NCBI GenBank assembly: GCA_030151505.1
Contig: JASLDQ010000119.1
Coordinates: 1 to 8,512, forward strand
Length of the DNA: 8,512 nt
Source of the DNA: Chromobacteriaceae bacterium
GTDB taxonomy: Bacteria; Pseudomonadota; Gammaproteobacteria; Burkholderiales; Aquaspirillaceae
Reading direction: 5' to 3'
The position numbers and the translations under genes were made by a program. Below the pieces are notes generated by a model that did not search any database, had not been told where the DNA came from, and saw only the letters and a program-made list of their open reading frames with translations. Shown one piece after another: positions 1 through 7,338 of the stretch (its first letter is position 1; every line of letters starts with the position of its first letter).

Positions 1-123
1 GCTTGCCAGCCGTTCGGCGCTCATGTCCGGCTGCGGCAGCAGCACGCCGGCGCCGGCATCCGCCAGAAAACGGGCGTTGCCGGTCTGGTGGTCGTCGACC
101 GCGTGCGGAAAGGGCACCAGCAC
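1..123 (-). pseudogene. murG: Mirrored murG fragment on the minus strand (probable artefact copy)
   Basis: Read on the minus strand, this arm encodes [20 protein letters not shown] followed by [20 protein letters not shown], a MurG C-terminal segment that runs off the left edge. At three places it differs from the plus-strand copy: V for T and V for A near the start, and G for C in the GAG motif. At each of these this arm carries what looks like the more usual MurG residue. It cannot be a complete gene, since its upstream part would have to come from the opposite arm. It is either one half of a foldback chimera or one side of a true inverted duplication. I favour the chimera. Confidence 0.45.
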
Positions 124-244
124 GCTGGCGCCCTTTCCGCACGCGGTCGACGACCACCAGACCGGCAACGCCCGTTTTCTGGCGGATGCCTGCGCCGGCG
201 TGCTGCTGCCGCAGCCGGACATGAGCGCCGAACGGCTGGCGACC
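1..244. repeat. Near-perfect foldback palindrome made of murG sequence
   Basis: Position i pairs with position 245-i across the whole stretch, so the two arms of about 121 bases are reverse complements with no real loop (centre between 122 and 123). By eye the only mismatches are pairs 2/243, 4/241, 54/191, 116/129 and the central 122/123. Each arm encodes the same C-terminal MurG segment, one on each strand. A long loop-less palindrome is unstable in living bacteria and is a known product of foldback chimeras in amplification or assembly. Because it touches the window edge, an artefact is more likely than a biological inverted duplication. The symmetry itself is read directly from the sequence. 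Confidence 0.95.
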
Positions 245-361
245 CTGCTCGGCGACATGGACCGGCCGCAGTGCCTGGCGATGGCGCAGCGGGCGCGCGA
301 GCGCGCCTTGACCGATGCCGCCGCCCATGTGGCCGATGTGTGCGAGCGTCTGGCGGGATGA
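122..361 (+). CDS. murG: MurG C-terminal fragment (UDP-GlcNAc:lipid I GlcNAc transferase), 5' part missing
   Basis: MurG is a peripheral inner-membrane glycosyltransferase that adds GlcNAc to lipid I, giving lipid II. Only about 79 C-terminal residues are present, against roughly 355 in the family. They include [17 protein letters not shown], which belongs to the UDP-GlcNAc-binding C-terminal Rossmann domain and is typical of betaproteobacterial MurG, then [15 protein letters not shown] and an alanine-rich final helix ending at TGA 359-361. Gene order (murG, then murC, ddl, ftsQ) supports the call. Homology begins exactly at the palindrome centre. The frame stays open upstream to the window edge, but that part is mirrored sequence and should not be taken as MurG. 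The Cys at 191-193, where a Gly is expected, may be a sequence error, because the mirrored arm has Gly. Confidence 0.85.
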   Translation, partial: TLAPFPHAVDDHQTGNARFLADACAGVLLPQPDMSAERLATLLGDMDRPQCLAMAQRARERALTDAAAHVADVCERLAG

Positions 362-507
362 AAGTTATGTTGCGATACGGAAAAATGATGATGAGCAAAA
401 CCGGCGAGGGACAAAACACAGTATCCTTGCCGACTTTTGCGCGCGAATTTTTGAACGCGGCGGTTAAAACGGGCTTCGGACGCGCAACGATCGGGCAGAC
501 AGAATGA
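358..507 (+). CDS. Possible 49-residue ORF filling the murG-murC gap, unrecognised
   Basis: This ORF starts with an ATG that overlaps the murG stop (ATGA, 358-361) and stops with a TGA that overlaps the murC start (ATGA, 504-507). The product is 49 residues, begins [18 protein letters not shown] and ends [11 protein letters not shown]. It has no membrane helix or family signature that I recognise. The four-base overlaps at both ends are what a coupled operon gene would show. Against coding: about 50% GC by hand count over 361-503, codons such as GTT, GTA, ACA and TTG that the neighbours use little, and no good ribosome binding site. The alternative is a non-coding spacer, possibly holding a promoter for murC, that happens to be open. 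I saw no convincing -35/-10 pair. Confidence 0.3.
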   Translation: MKVMLRYGKMMMSKTGEGQNTVSLPTFAREFLNAAVKTGFGRATIGQTE

Positions 508-1895
508 AACACAAGGTCAGACACATACACTTCGTCGGCATCGGCGGTGTCGGCATGAGCGGCATCGCCGAAGTGCTGCTGAACCTCGGCTACGCGGTGT
601 CGGGATCGGATCTGGCGCGCAGCGCCACCACCGACCGGCTGACCGCGGCCGGGGCACAGGTGTATTTCGGCCATGAGTCGACCCACATCGATGGTGCCGA
701 CGTGGTGGTCACCTCCACCGCGGTAAAAACCGACAATCCGGAAGTCCAGGCGGCGCAAGCGGCGCGCATCCCCATCGTGCCGCGCGCACTGATGCTGGCC
801 GAGCTGATGCGCTTCAAGCAGGGCATCGCCATCGCCGGCACCCACGGCAAGACCACCACCACCAGTCTGGTCGCGTCGGTGCTCGCGCGCGCGGGGCTCG
901 ACCCGACCTTCGTGATTGGCGGCAAGCTGACCGCCGCCGGCAGCAACGCCAAGCTCGGCTCCGGCGAATTCCTGGTGGCGGAAGCCGACGAATCCGACGC
1001 GTCCTTCCTCTATCTGTCGCCGGTCATGGCGGTCGTCACCAATATCGACGCCGACCACATGGACACCTACGGCCACGATTTCGACAAGCTCAAGCAGGCC
1101 TTCGTCGACTTCCTCCAGCACCTGCCCTTCTACGGTCGCGCGGTGCTGTGCCTGGACGACCCGAACGTGCGCGAAATCATGGCCCGCGTGACCAAGCCGG
1201 TCACCACCTACGGCTTTTGCGACGACGCCGACCTGCGTGCCGAAAACATGGTGGCCGACCACGGCACCATGCGCTTCGACGCGGTGTGGAACAACGGCCA
1301 GCACCAGCGCCTGGCGGTCGTGCTCAACCTGCCCGGCCGCCACAACGTGCTCAACGCGCTGGCGGCCATCGCCATCGGGATCGAGTGCGGCGCCGATCCC
1401 GACGCCATCGTCGCGGCGCTGGCCGACTTCTCCGGCGTGGGCCGGCGCTTCCAGCGCTACGGCGAAGTGGCGCTGCCTTCGGGCGGCCACGCCACCGTCA
1501 TCGACGACTACGGCCACCATCCGGTCGAAATGGCCGCCACCATCGCCGCCGCGCGCGGCGCCTTCCCGGACAGGCGTCTGGTGCTGGCCTTTCAGCCGCA
1601 CCGCTACAGCCGCACCCGCGACCTGTTCGAGGATTTCATCAAGGTCCTGTCGACCGTCGACGGGCTGCTGCTGGCCGAGGTCTACCCGGCCGGGGAAGCC
1701 CCCATCGTCGCCGCCGACGGCCGCGCCCTGGCGCGCGCGCTGCGGGTCGGCGGACGGGTGGAACCGGTTTTCGTCGAACAGATCGCCGACATGCCGGCTG
1801 CGATTCTGGATCACGCCCGCGACGGCGACGTGGTCATCACCATGGGCGCCGGTTCGATCGGACAGGTGCCGGGCAAGCTGGCGGCAACAAACTGA
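504..1895 (+). CDS. murC: UDP-N-acetylmuramate--L-alanine ligase MurC
   Basis: MurC is the cytoplasmic Mur ligase that uses ATP to join L-alanine to UDP-MurNAc, the first amino acid of the peptidoglycan stem peptide. The 463 residues show all three domains. The N-terminal UDP-binding Rossmann fold has GIGGVGMSG at 12-20. The central ATPase domain has the P-loop GTHGKTTTT at 112-120, ADESD at 161-165 and NIDADHMD at 180-187. The C-terminal domain has [11 protein letters not shown] at 278-288, DDYGHHP at 334-340 and FQPHRYSRT at 363-371. The length is usual for the family. The ATG at 504 gives the standard MKHK...IHFVGIGG start, although the Shine-Dalgarno is weak. It lies between murG and ddl, and its stop touches an upstream candidate ddl ATG (TGATG). 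Nothing is missing. Confidence 0.98.
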   Translation: MKHKVRHIHFVGIGGVGMSGIAEVLLNLGYAVSGSDLARSATTDRLTAAGAQVYFGHESTHIDGADVVVTSTAVKTDNPEVQAAQAARIPIVPRALMLAELMRFKQGIAIAGTHGKTTTTSLVASVLARAGLDPTFVIGGKLTAAGSNAKLGSGEFLVAEADESDASFLYLSPVMAVVTNIDADHMDTYGHDFDKLKQAFVDFLQHLPFYGRAVLCLDDPNVREIMARVTKPVTTYGFCDDADLRAENMVADHGTMRFDAVWNNGQHQRLAVVLNLPGRHNVLNALAAIAIGIECGADPDAIVAALADFSGVGRRFQRYGEVALPSGGHATVIDDYGHHPVEMAATIAAARGAFPDRRLVLAFQPHRYSRTRDLFEDFIKVLSTVDGLLLAEVYPAGEAPIVAADGRALARALRVGGRVEPVFVEQIADMPAAILDHARDGDVVITMGAGSIGQVPGKLAATN

Positions 1896-1912
1896 TGCAG
1901 TACGGACAGGAC

Positions 1913-2824
1913 ATGAGCAAATACGGAAAAGTGGCGGTGCTGATGGGCGGCACCTCGGCGGAACGCGAGGTGTCGTTGATGAGCGGCGCCGGCGTGCTGG
2001 CGGCCTTGCAGAGCCGCGGCGTGGACGCACACCGCTTCGACCCGGCGGAACAACCGCTGGCGGCGCTGAAGGACGAGGGCTTCGACATGGCCTTCATCGC
2101 CTTGCACGGCCCGTTCGGCGAGGACGGCACCCTGCAGGGCGCACTGGAAACGCTGGGCATCCCCTATACCGGCTGCGGCGTGATGGCATCGGCCATCGGC
2201 ATGGACAAGTGGCGCACCAAGCTGTTGTGGAAGGGTGCCGAGCTGCCGATTCCGGACTTCGTCATGCTCGGTGACGATACCGATTTCGCCGCGGTCGAGG
2301 CCCAGCTGGGCCTGCCTATCTTCGTCAAGCCGGCGACCGAAGGCTCCAGCATCGGGGTCACCAAGGTGAAAGAAGCCGGCGGACTGGCGGCGGCCTACGC
2401 CGAAGCCCGCAAGTACGACCCCCTGGTGCTGGCGGAAAAATTCGTCGGCGGCGGCGAGTTCACCTGCGCGGTGCTCGACGGCGAGGCCCTGCCGGTCATC
2501 AAGATCGAGCCGGCCACCGAGTTTTACGACTACGACGCCAAGTATTTCCGTGACGACACGGTCTACCGCTGCCCCGCCGGCTTGTCCGACGCGCGCGAGG
2601 CCGAAATGCGCGAGCTGGCGAAGAAGGGTTTCGCCGTGCTGGGCGGCCGCGGCTGGGGCCGGGTGGATTTTCTGGTGGACGAGGCCGGCGAGCCCTACCT
2701 GCTGGAAGTGAACACCTCGCCGGGGATGACCAGCCACAGCCTGGTGCCGATGGCCGCCCGCGTGGCCGGCATCGCATACGAGGAACTGTGCCTGCGCGTG
2801 CTGGATTCGGCGCATGTGGGATAA
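1913..2824 (+). CDS. ddl: D-alanine--D-alanine ligase (DdlB type)
   Basis: This cytoplasmic ATP-grasp ligase makes D-Ala-D-Ala for the end of the peptidoglycan stem peptide. In the 303 residues I see [11 protein letters not shown] at 12-22 (first D-Ala site), [12 protein letters not shown] at 65-76, [11 protein letters not shown] at 139-149 (ATP-grasp lysine and serine loop), the omega-loop EFYDYDAKY at 203-211 whose tyrosine fits D-Ala rather than D-lactate specificity, GRVDFLVD at 249-256, and [17 protein letters not shown] at 263-279 with the metal ligands Glu and Asn. The start is uncertain. ATG 1913 has GGA six bases upstream and a typical N-terminus ([10 protein letters not shown]). ATG 1895, overlapping the murC stop, would add six residues and give tighter coupling. 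The 3' end overlaps ftsQ by 11 bases. The location in the dcw cluster indicates the ddlB paralogue. Confidence 0.96.
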   Translation: MSKYGKVAVLMGGTSAEREVSLMSGAGVLAALQSRGVDAHRFDPAEQPLAALKDEGFDMAFIALHGPFGEDGTLQGALETLGIPYTGCGVMASAIGMDKWRTKLLWKGAELPIPDFVMLGDDTDFAAVEAQLGLPIFVKPATEGSSIGVTKVKEAGGLAAAYAEARKYDPLVLAEKFVGGGEFTCAVLDGEALPVIKIEPATEFYDYDAKYFRDDTVYRCPAGLSDAREAEMRELAKKGFAVLGGRGWGRVDFLVDEAGEPYLLEVNTSPGMTSHSLVPMAARVAGIAYEELCLRVLDSAHVG

Positions 2825-3560
2825 CCACAAGGCCTTGCAGACCCTGGCGAGCTTCCTGTTCGCCGTGGCCAGCCTGGCGCTTGTGTATGCGGGCGGGTAC
2901 TGGCTCGCCCACTCCAAATATTTTCCGGTGCGGCAAATCCGCATCGACGGGCAGCTCAGCCACATCACGGCCGAGCAGCTCAAGCTGGTGGCCGAATCGG
3001 AACTGCGCGGAACCTTCCTGACGCTGAACCTCGACGCCACCCGCCAGGCTTTCGAAAAGCTGCCGTGGGTGCAGCGGGCGATGGTGCGGCGCCAATGGCC
3101 CGACCGGCTCGACATCGTGATCACCGAATATCAGGCGGTGGCGCGCTGGGGCGAGGCGGGGCTGCTGTCCGCCAACGGCGAGTGGTTCGACGCCGCCGCC
3201 AGCGAAACCCTGCCGGTGGTGCAGGGGCCGGCCGGCAGCGAGAAGCTGATTGCGGACAAGCTGGCGTTGTTCAAGCGGCAGCTGCAGACCGCCGGCCTGC
3301 AGATACGGGACCTGCACCTGTCGGAACGGCAGGCCTGGGAGCTGACGCTCGACAACGGCGTCAGGCTGGCACTGGGGCGGGCCGATATCGACAAGCGACT
3401 GGCCCGCTTTGCCGCCAGCTGGAAAACGCGGCTGGCCGGGCTGCCGTACGAAATCGATTACGTGGATCTGCGTTACCCGAACGGGTTCGCGGTCCACATG
3501 CCCGGCTACAAGCCGGGCAGCAGTAACAAGGTAATAAGTCGCGCATTGGCACCGGCATGA
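2814..3560 (+). CDS. ftsQ: Cell division protein FtsQ
   Basis: FtsQ is a bitopic inner-membrane protein that links early and late divisome parts by binding FtsL and FtsB in the periplasm. The 248 residues show a short cytoplasmic tail, one membrane helix at about 9-31 ([20 protein letters not shown]), and a POTRA domain starting at about 38 ([10 protein letters not shown]), with the usual leucine-rich beta pattern and [19 protein letters not shown] at 83-101. The C-terminal beta domain follows ([20 protein letters not shown], 180-199; [12 protein letters not shown], 216-227). The ATG overlaps the end of ddl by 11 bases, so translational coupling is likely. No strong Shine-Dalgarno is visible. 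The stop TGA lies within an ATGA at 3557-3560 that could also start ftsA. Confidence 0.95.
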   Translation: MWDNHKALQTLASFLFAVASLALVYAGGYWLAHSKYFPVRQIRIDGQLSHITAEQLKLVAESELRGTFLTLNLDATRQAFEKLPWVQRAMVRRQWPDRLDIVITEYQAVARWGEAGLLSANGEWFDAAASETLPVVQGPAGSEKLIADKLALFKRQLQTAGLQIRDLHLSERQAWELTLDNGVRLALGRADIDKRLARFAASWKTRLAGLPYEIDYVDLRYPNGFAVHMPGYKPGSSNKVISRALAPA

Positions 3561-3587
3561 CGATGCGCGCACAACTCAAACACGCTG

Positions 3588-3594
3588 GGTGGAG
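3588..3594 (+). promoter_or_regulatory. Strong ribosome binding site that selects a GTG start for ftsA
   Basis: GGTGGAG lies seven bases upstream of GTG 3602, an ideal distance. The in-frame ATG at 3557 overlaps the ftsQ stop as ATGA but has no comparable site. This decides the ftsA start in favour of GTG. Confidence 0.75.
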
Positions 3595-3601
3595 CGATTT
3601 G

Positions 3602-4840
3602 GTGAGCAAAACACGGGAAAGCAAAAACATGCTGGTGGGCCTGGACATCGGGACCTCCAAGATCGTCGCGATCGTGGCCGAGGTGCTGGATGACGGCTCG
3701 ATCAACATCGTCGGCATGGGCAACGCGCCGTCGCGCGGCCTGCGGCGCGGGATGGTCGTCAACATCGAATCGACGGTGAAGGCGATCCAGCGCGCGGTGG
3801 AAGAGGCCGAGCTGATGGCCGACTGCAAGATCAACGAGGTCTGCATCGGCATTGCCGGCAGCCATATCAAGAGCGTGAATTCGCACGGAATGGTGGCGAT
3901 CCGCGAGCGCGAAGTGACGCAGCCGGACATCGACCGCGTGATCGAGACCGCCCGGGCGGTAACGATTCCGCCCGATCATCAGGTGCTGCACATCCTGACC
4001 CAAGAGTTCTGCATCGATGGCCAGGACGACGTGCGCGAGCCGCTGGGCATGTCCGGCGTACGGCTGGAAGCGCGGGTGCACATCGTCACCGGCGCGGTCA
4101 GCGCGGCGCAGAACATCACCAAGTGCGTGCGCCGCTGCGGGCTGGAAGTCAGCGAACTGATCCTGCAGCCGCTGGCCAGCGCCGAAGCGGTGCTGACCGA
4201 CGACGAGAAGGATCTGGGCGTGTGCCTGATCGACATCGGCGGCGGCACCACCGACATCGCCGTGCTGCGTGGCGGCGCAATCCGCCATACGGCCGTGATT
4301 CCGATCGCGGGCGACCAGATCACCAACGACATCGCGATGGCGCTGCGCACGCCGACCAAGGAAGCAGAAGAACTGAAGATCGAGCATGGCGTGGCGCTGG
4401 CCCGCATGGCCGATCCGGGCCAGATGATCGACGTGCCGGGCGTGGGCGACCGCGGCCCGCGCCAGCTGTCGCGCTCGACCCTGGCCGAAGTGATCGAGCC
4501 GCGGGTGGACGAGCTGTTCTGCCTGGTGCAGCAGGAACTCAAGCGCGCCGGCTTCGACGGCATCCTGTCGTCCGGTGTGGTGCTGACCGGTGGCTCGAGC
4601 CAGATGCCGGGCATGTGCGAACTGGCGGAAGAAGTGTTCCACATGCCGGTGCGGCTGGGTGTGCCGCAGTATTCCGGCGGACTGGCCGAAGTGATCAAAA
4701 AGCCGGCGTATTCGACCGGCGTGGGGCTCCTGCTGATCGGCAAGGAGCAAATGCAGAAGACGACACCGATCAAACTGGAGAGCAGCTCGGTGTCGAATGT
4801 CTTCGGCAAGATGAAGGCGTGGTTTGCCGGCAATTTCTGA
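3602..4840 (+). CDS. ftsA: Cell division protein FtsA (actin-like membrane tether of FtsZ)
   Basis: FtsA binds the C-terminal tail of FtsZ and anchors the Z-ring to the inner membrane. Counted from GTG 3602 the protein has 412 residues. The actin-fold motifs are phosphate 1 (GLDIGTSK, 13-20), phosphate 2 (CLIDIGGGTTDIAV, 208-221) and the adenosine motif (VVLTGGSSQMPG, 326-337). The FtsA-specific 1C subdomain covers about 84-163 (IAGSHIKSVNSHGMVAI and EFCIDGQDDVREPLGMSG). The last residues, VFGKMKAWFAGNF (400-412), form the expected amphipathic membrane-targeting helix. The GTG is chosen for its Shine-Dalgarno and because it gives the compact start MSKTRESKNMLVGLDIGTSK. Starting at ATG 3557 would add 15 residues with no family match that I know of. 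ftsQ ends 41 bases upstream. Confidence 0.97.
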   Translation: MSKTRESKNMLVGLDIGTSKIVAIVAEVLDDGSINIVGMGNAPSRGLRRGMVVNIESTVKAIQRAVEEAELMADCKINEVCIGIAGSHIKSVNSHGMVAIREREVTQPDIDRVIETARAVTIPPDHQVLHILTQEFCIDGQDDVREPLGMSGVRLEARVHIVTGAVSAAQNITKCVRRCGLEVSELILQPLASAEAVLTDDEKDLGVCLIDIGGGTTDIAVLRGGAIRHTAVIPIAGDQITNDIAMALRTPTKEAEELKIEHGVALARMADPGQMIDVPGVGDRGPRQLSRSTLAEVIEPRVDELFCLVQQELKRAGFDGILSSGVVLTGGSSQMPGMCELAEEVFHMPVRLGVPQYSGGLAEVIKKPAYSTGVGLLLIGKEQMQKTTPIKLESSSVSNVFGKMKAWFAGNF

Positions 4841-4944
4841 GCTGGGGCAAACCCGCCTTCCAACGGGCAGGGGATAATGCTGGCCAGTGTGGCCGCTGTC
4901 CCGACAAGGCAACAACGGGTGTGGTTTATCGAGGAGAGGTTGCA
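4841..4944 (+). promoter_or_regulatory. ftsA-ftsZ leader with a possible -10 element and a strong ftsZ ribosome binding site
   Basis: This 104-base gap is long for the cluster. GATAAT at 4873-4878 resembles a -10 element, but I find no good -35 about 17 bases upstream, so a promoter is only a possibility. GAGGAGAGG at 4931-4939 is a strong Shine-Dalgarno just before ATG 4945, consistent with the high FtsZ level cells need. In other proteobacteria extra ftsZ promoters are common within and after ftsA. That is family knowledge and not something shown here. Confidence 0.4.
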
Positions 4945-6132
4945 ATGAGTTCCATGGTTTTTGACATGGTGCAGGATGCACCTGCACAGCAGGCCGTCAT
5001 CAAGGTGATCGGCGTGGGTGGCGGCGGGTGCAATGCCATCAACAATATGGTGGATGCCGGTGTGCGCGGGGTGGAATTCATCTCCGCCAACACCGACGCC
5101 AATTCGCTCGGACAAAACCGGGCGCCCAACCGCATCCAGCTTGGTCAGACCCTGACCAAGGGGCTGGGTGCCGGCGCCAAGCCGGAAGTCGGCCGCAATG
5201 CGGCGCTGGAAGACCGCGACCGCATCGCCGAATCGCTCAAGGGCGCCGACATGGTGTTCGTGGCGGCCGGCATGGGCGGCGGCACCGGCACCGGTGCGGC
5301 GCCGGTAGTGGCCGAGATCGCCAAGGAACTGGGCATCCTGACCGTGGCGGTGGTGACCAAGCCGTTCGAATACGAAGGCAACCGCCTGAAGGTGGCGCAG
5401 GTCGGCATCGAGGAACTGAAGAAGTTCGTCGATTCGCTGATCGTCATCCCCAACGAAAAGCTGATGGACGTGCTGGGCGAAGACGTGACCATGCGCGAAG
5501 CCTTCCGCGCCGCCGACGGCGTGCTCAAGGGTGCGGTGGCCGGCATCGCCGAAGTGATCACCACCCCGGGCCTGATCAACGTCGACTTCGCCGACGTGCG
5601 CACCGTGATGAGCGCGATGGGCATGGCGATGATGGGTTCGGCCACCGCCGCCGGCCTCGACCGCGCCCGCACCGCCGCCGAGGAAGCCGTCGCCAGCCCG
5701 CTGCTGGACAACATCTCGCTGGAAGGCGCGCGCGGCATCCTGGTCAACATCTCGACCGCGCCGGGCGGCCTGCGCATGAAGGAATACCACGAGATCATGG
5801 GCATCATCCGCGGCTACGCCGATCCGGAAGCCCAGCTCAAGTTCGGTACCGCCGAAGTGGAAGGCATGGGCGAGGACGAGATCCGCGTCACTCTGATCGC
5901 CACCGGTCTCAACCCCAAGCGTGGCAGCGGCCGCGAAGAGCGCGCCGACTACCTGAAGGTGGTCAAGACCGGCACCGACGACATGCCGATCAACCTGCCC
6001 GGCTATCAGGACCTCGAAGTCCCAACCGTGATCCGCTCGGGTCGGCGCGCGCAAGCGTCCACCGACTTCTCCGATCCGGACGTGGTCGACAGCTTCGACA
6101 TCCCTGCCTTCCTGCGCAAGCAGGCAGATTGA
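4945..6132 (+). CDS. ftsZ: Cell division protein FtsZ (tubulin-like GTPase)
   Basis: FtsZ polymerises with GTP at midcell into the ring that recruits the divisome. The 395 residues show the nucleotide-binding glycine loop VIGVGGGGCN at 21-30, ANTDA at 48-52, the tubulin signature GGGTGTG at 111-117, the T7 catalytic loop NVDFADVR at 212-219 that completes the GTPase site of the next subunit, and a linker from about 322. The terminal peptide DIPAFLRKQAD (385-395) is the docking site for FtsA, ZipA and MinC. The length is close to the family norm (383 in E. coli). The start is set by the strong Shine-Dalgarno at 4931-4939. Cys29 stands where E. coli FtsZ has Gly, a substitution I also recall from neisserial FtsZ. 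The stop is TGA 6130-6132. Confidence 0.99.
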   Translation: MSSMVFDMVQDAPAQQAVIKVIGVGGGGCNAINNMVDAGVRGVEFISANTDANSLGQNRAPNRIQLGQTLTKGLGAGAKPEVGRNAALEDRDRIAESLKGADMVFVAAGMGGGTGTGAAPVVAEIAKELGILTVAVVTKPFEYEGNRLKVAQVGIEELKKFVDSLIVIPNEKLMDVLGEDVTMREAFRAADGVLKGAVAGIAEVITTPGLINVDFADVRTVMSAMGMAMMGSATAAGLDRARTAAEEAVASPLLDNISLEGARGILVNISTAPGGLRMKEYHEIMGIIRGYADPEAQLKFGTAEVEGMGEDEIRVTLIATGLNPKRGSGREERADYLKVVKTGTDDMPINLPGYQDLEVPTVIRSGRRAQASTDFSDPDVVDSFDIPAFLRKQAD

Positions 6133-6235
6133 TAGCGGCAAACTATCGACAACGGCAGGAGTTTCAAACAGGGCGCCGGACGCACTGTGGTAACCTTGTG
6201 CCTGTCGAAACCCCTCCACGCAGGATGTCACGCCG

Positions 6236-7150
6236 ATGATCCATCAGCGCACCCTCAGCCAGGCGATCAGTGCCAGCGGCGTCGGCCTGCACTCGGGCGA
6301 GCGGATCAAGCTCACGCTCCGCCCGGCCGCAGCCGACACCGGCATCGTCTTCCGCCGCACGGACCTGCCCGTTCCGTGCGACGTGAAGGCCGAACCGGCC
6401 ATGGTGAACGACACGCGCCTCTCCTCCACGCTGGTCACACCCGACGGCGTGCGGGTCGGCACCATTGAGCACCTGATGAGTGCGCTGGCGGGTCTTGGCA
6501 TCGACAACCTGATCGTGGAAATGACCGCGCAGGAAACCCCGATCATGGACGGCAGCGCCGCGCCGTTCGTGTATCTGCTGCAAAGCGCCGGCATCGTCGA
6601 CCAGCCGGCGCTCAAGCGCTTCATCCGCATCAAGCAGCCGGTCGAGATCGTCGAGGCCGACAAGTGGGTGCGGCTGGAGCCGCACGACGGCTTCAAGGTC
6701 AAGCTCGAGATCGCCTTCGACCACCCGGTGTTCAAGCGCGCGCCGCAGTCTGTCGAGATCGACTTCGCCCAGCGCTCCTACATCGACGAGATCGCCCGTG
6801 CCCGCACCTTCGGCTTCATGCATGAGGTCGAAACCATGGCGCGCGCCGGCCTCGGTCGCGGCGGCAGCCTCGACAACGCCATCGTCATCGACGACGAATA
6901 CGTGCTCAACCGCGACGGCCTGCGCTTTCCCGACGAATTCGTCCGTCACAAGATCCTCGACGCGATCGGCGACCTCTACATCGTCGGCCACCCGCTGATC
7001 GCGGCCTTCTCCGGCTACAAGTCCGGCCACGCGCTCAACAACGCCTTGCTGCGCAAGCTGCTGGCCACCCCGGACGCGTGGGAATACGTCAGCTTCGCCG
7101 ACGAATCGCAGGCACCGTCGAGCTTCCACCGCCTGCCGGTCGCGGCCTGA
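6236..7150 (+). CDS. lpxC: UDP-3-O-acyl-N-acetylglucosamine deacetylase LpxC
   Basis: LpxC is the cytoplasmic zinc amidase that carries out the committed step of lipid A synthesis. All catalytic residues fall at E. coli numbering in this 304-residue protein: Glu78 and His79 (TIEHLMSAL, 76-84), His238 and Asp242 ([11 protein letters not shown], 236-246) and His265 (SGHALNN, 263-269). The start [21 protein letters not shown] matches the family, and AGGA at 6222-6225 is a modest Shine-Dalgarno ten bases upstream. ftsZ ends 103 bases upstream. That gap contains a weak five-base inverted repeat (6131-6135/6143-6147) without a T-run and no promoter I would defend. LpxC is often controlled by FtsH proteolysis through its C-terminus, and here that end is short (SFHRLPVAA). 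Confidence 0.98.
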   Translation: MIHQRTLSQAISASGVGLHSGERIKLTLRPAAADTGIVFRRTDLPVPCDVKAEPAMVNDTRLSSTLVTPDGVRVGTIEHLMSALAGLGIDNLIVEMTAQETPIMDGSAAPFVYLLQSAGIVDQPALKRFIRIKQPVEIVEADKWVRLEPHDGFKVKLEIAFDHPVFKRAPQSVEIDFAQRSYIDEIARARTFGFMHEVETMARAGLGRGGSLDNAIVIDDEYVLNRDGLRFPDEFVRHKILDAIGDLYIVGHPLIAAFSGYKSGHALNNALLRKLLATPDAWEYVSFADESQAPSSFHRLPVAA

Positions 7151-7153
7151 ACC

Positions 7154-7330
7154 ATGTTCTTCTTCCGCCTGTGGCTGCTGTGCATCATCATCGGCACCGG
7201 CTGGGCGGTGATCTGCTACGCCTTCACCCGCGACCGCCGCTACCTGCGCATGACCGGCACCATCGTCATGGGCGGCGCCGGCATCGCGCTGCTTCTCGTC
7301 GCACTGCGCTACGCCCAACGACTGCTGTAG
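7154..7330 (+). CDS. Small two-helix membrane protein of 58 residues, unrecognised
   Basis: The ORF begins three bases after the lpxC stop and ends eight bases before moaC, so it fits an operon gene. The product starts [20 protein letters not shown]. One hydrophobic helix covers about 4-24, then a basic loop TRDRRYLR (25-32), then a second helix at about 33-52 ending in LRYAQRLL. By the positive-inside rule the loop should face the cytoplasm with both ends outside. Codon use is GC-rich at third positions, like that of the neighbouring genes, which supports real coding. The upstream Shine-Dalgarno is weak, so translation may be coupled to lpxC. I do not recognise the family and assign no function. 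A link to the envelope is only suggested by location. Confidence 0.75.
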   Translation: MFFFRLWLLCIIIGTGWAVICYAFTRDRRYLRMTGTIVMGGAGIALLLVALRYAQRLL

Positions 7331-7332
7331 GA
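7329..7332 (+). promoter_or_regulatory. moaC ribosome binding site inside the preceding stop codon
   Basis: AGGA at 7329-7332 overlaps the TAG stop (7328-7330) of the small membrane-protein gene and lies six bases before the moaC ATG at 7339. This ties moaC translation to the upstream gene and supports the ATG at 7339 as the start. Confidence 0.6.
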
Positions 7333-7338
7333 CCCGTC

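Noticed and set aside
21..2030. Very long minus-strand open frame across murG and murC
   Set aside because: It is the antisense shadow of murC in GC-rich DNA. Its translation is low-complexity and rich in His, Arg, Gly and Val, with no family match, and it lies over a certain gene.
6131..6147. GATAG/CTATC hairpin after ftsZ as a terminator
   Set aside because: The stem is only five pairs, it is AT-rich and no T-run follows, so it is not a believable terminator.
3979..6231. 750-codon minus-strand open frame opposite ftsA and ftsZ
   Set aside because: The codon periodicity belongs to ftsA and ftsZ on the plus strand. The antisense product is a repetitive His/Gly/Asp-rich string with no domain.
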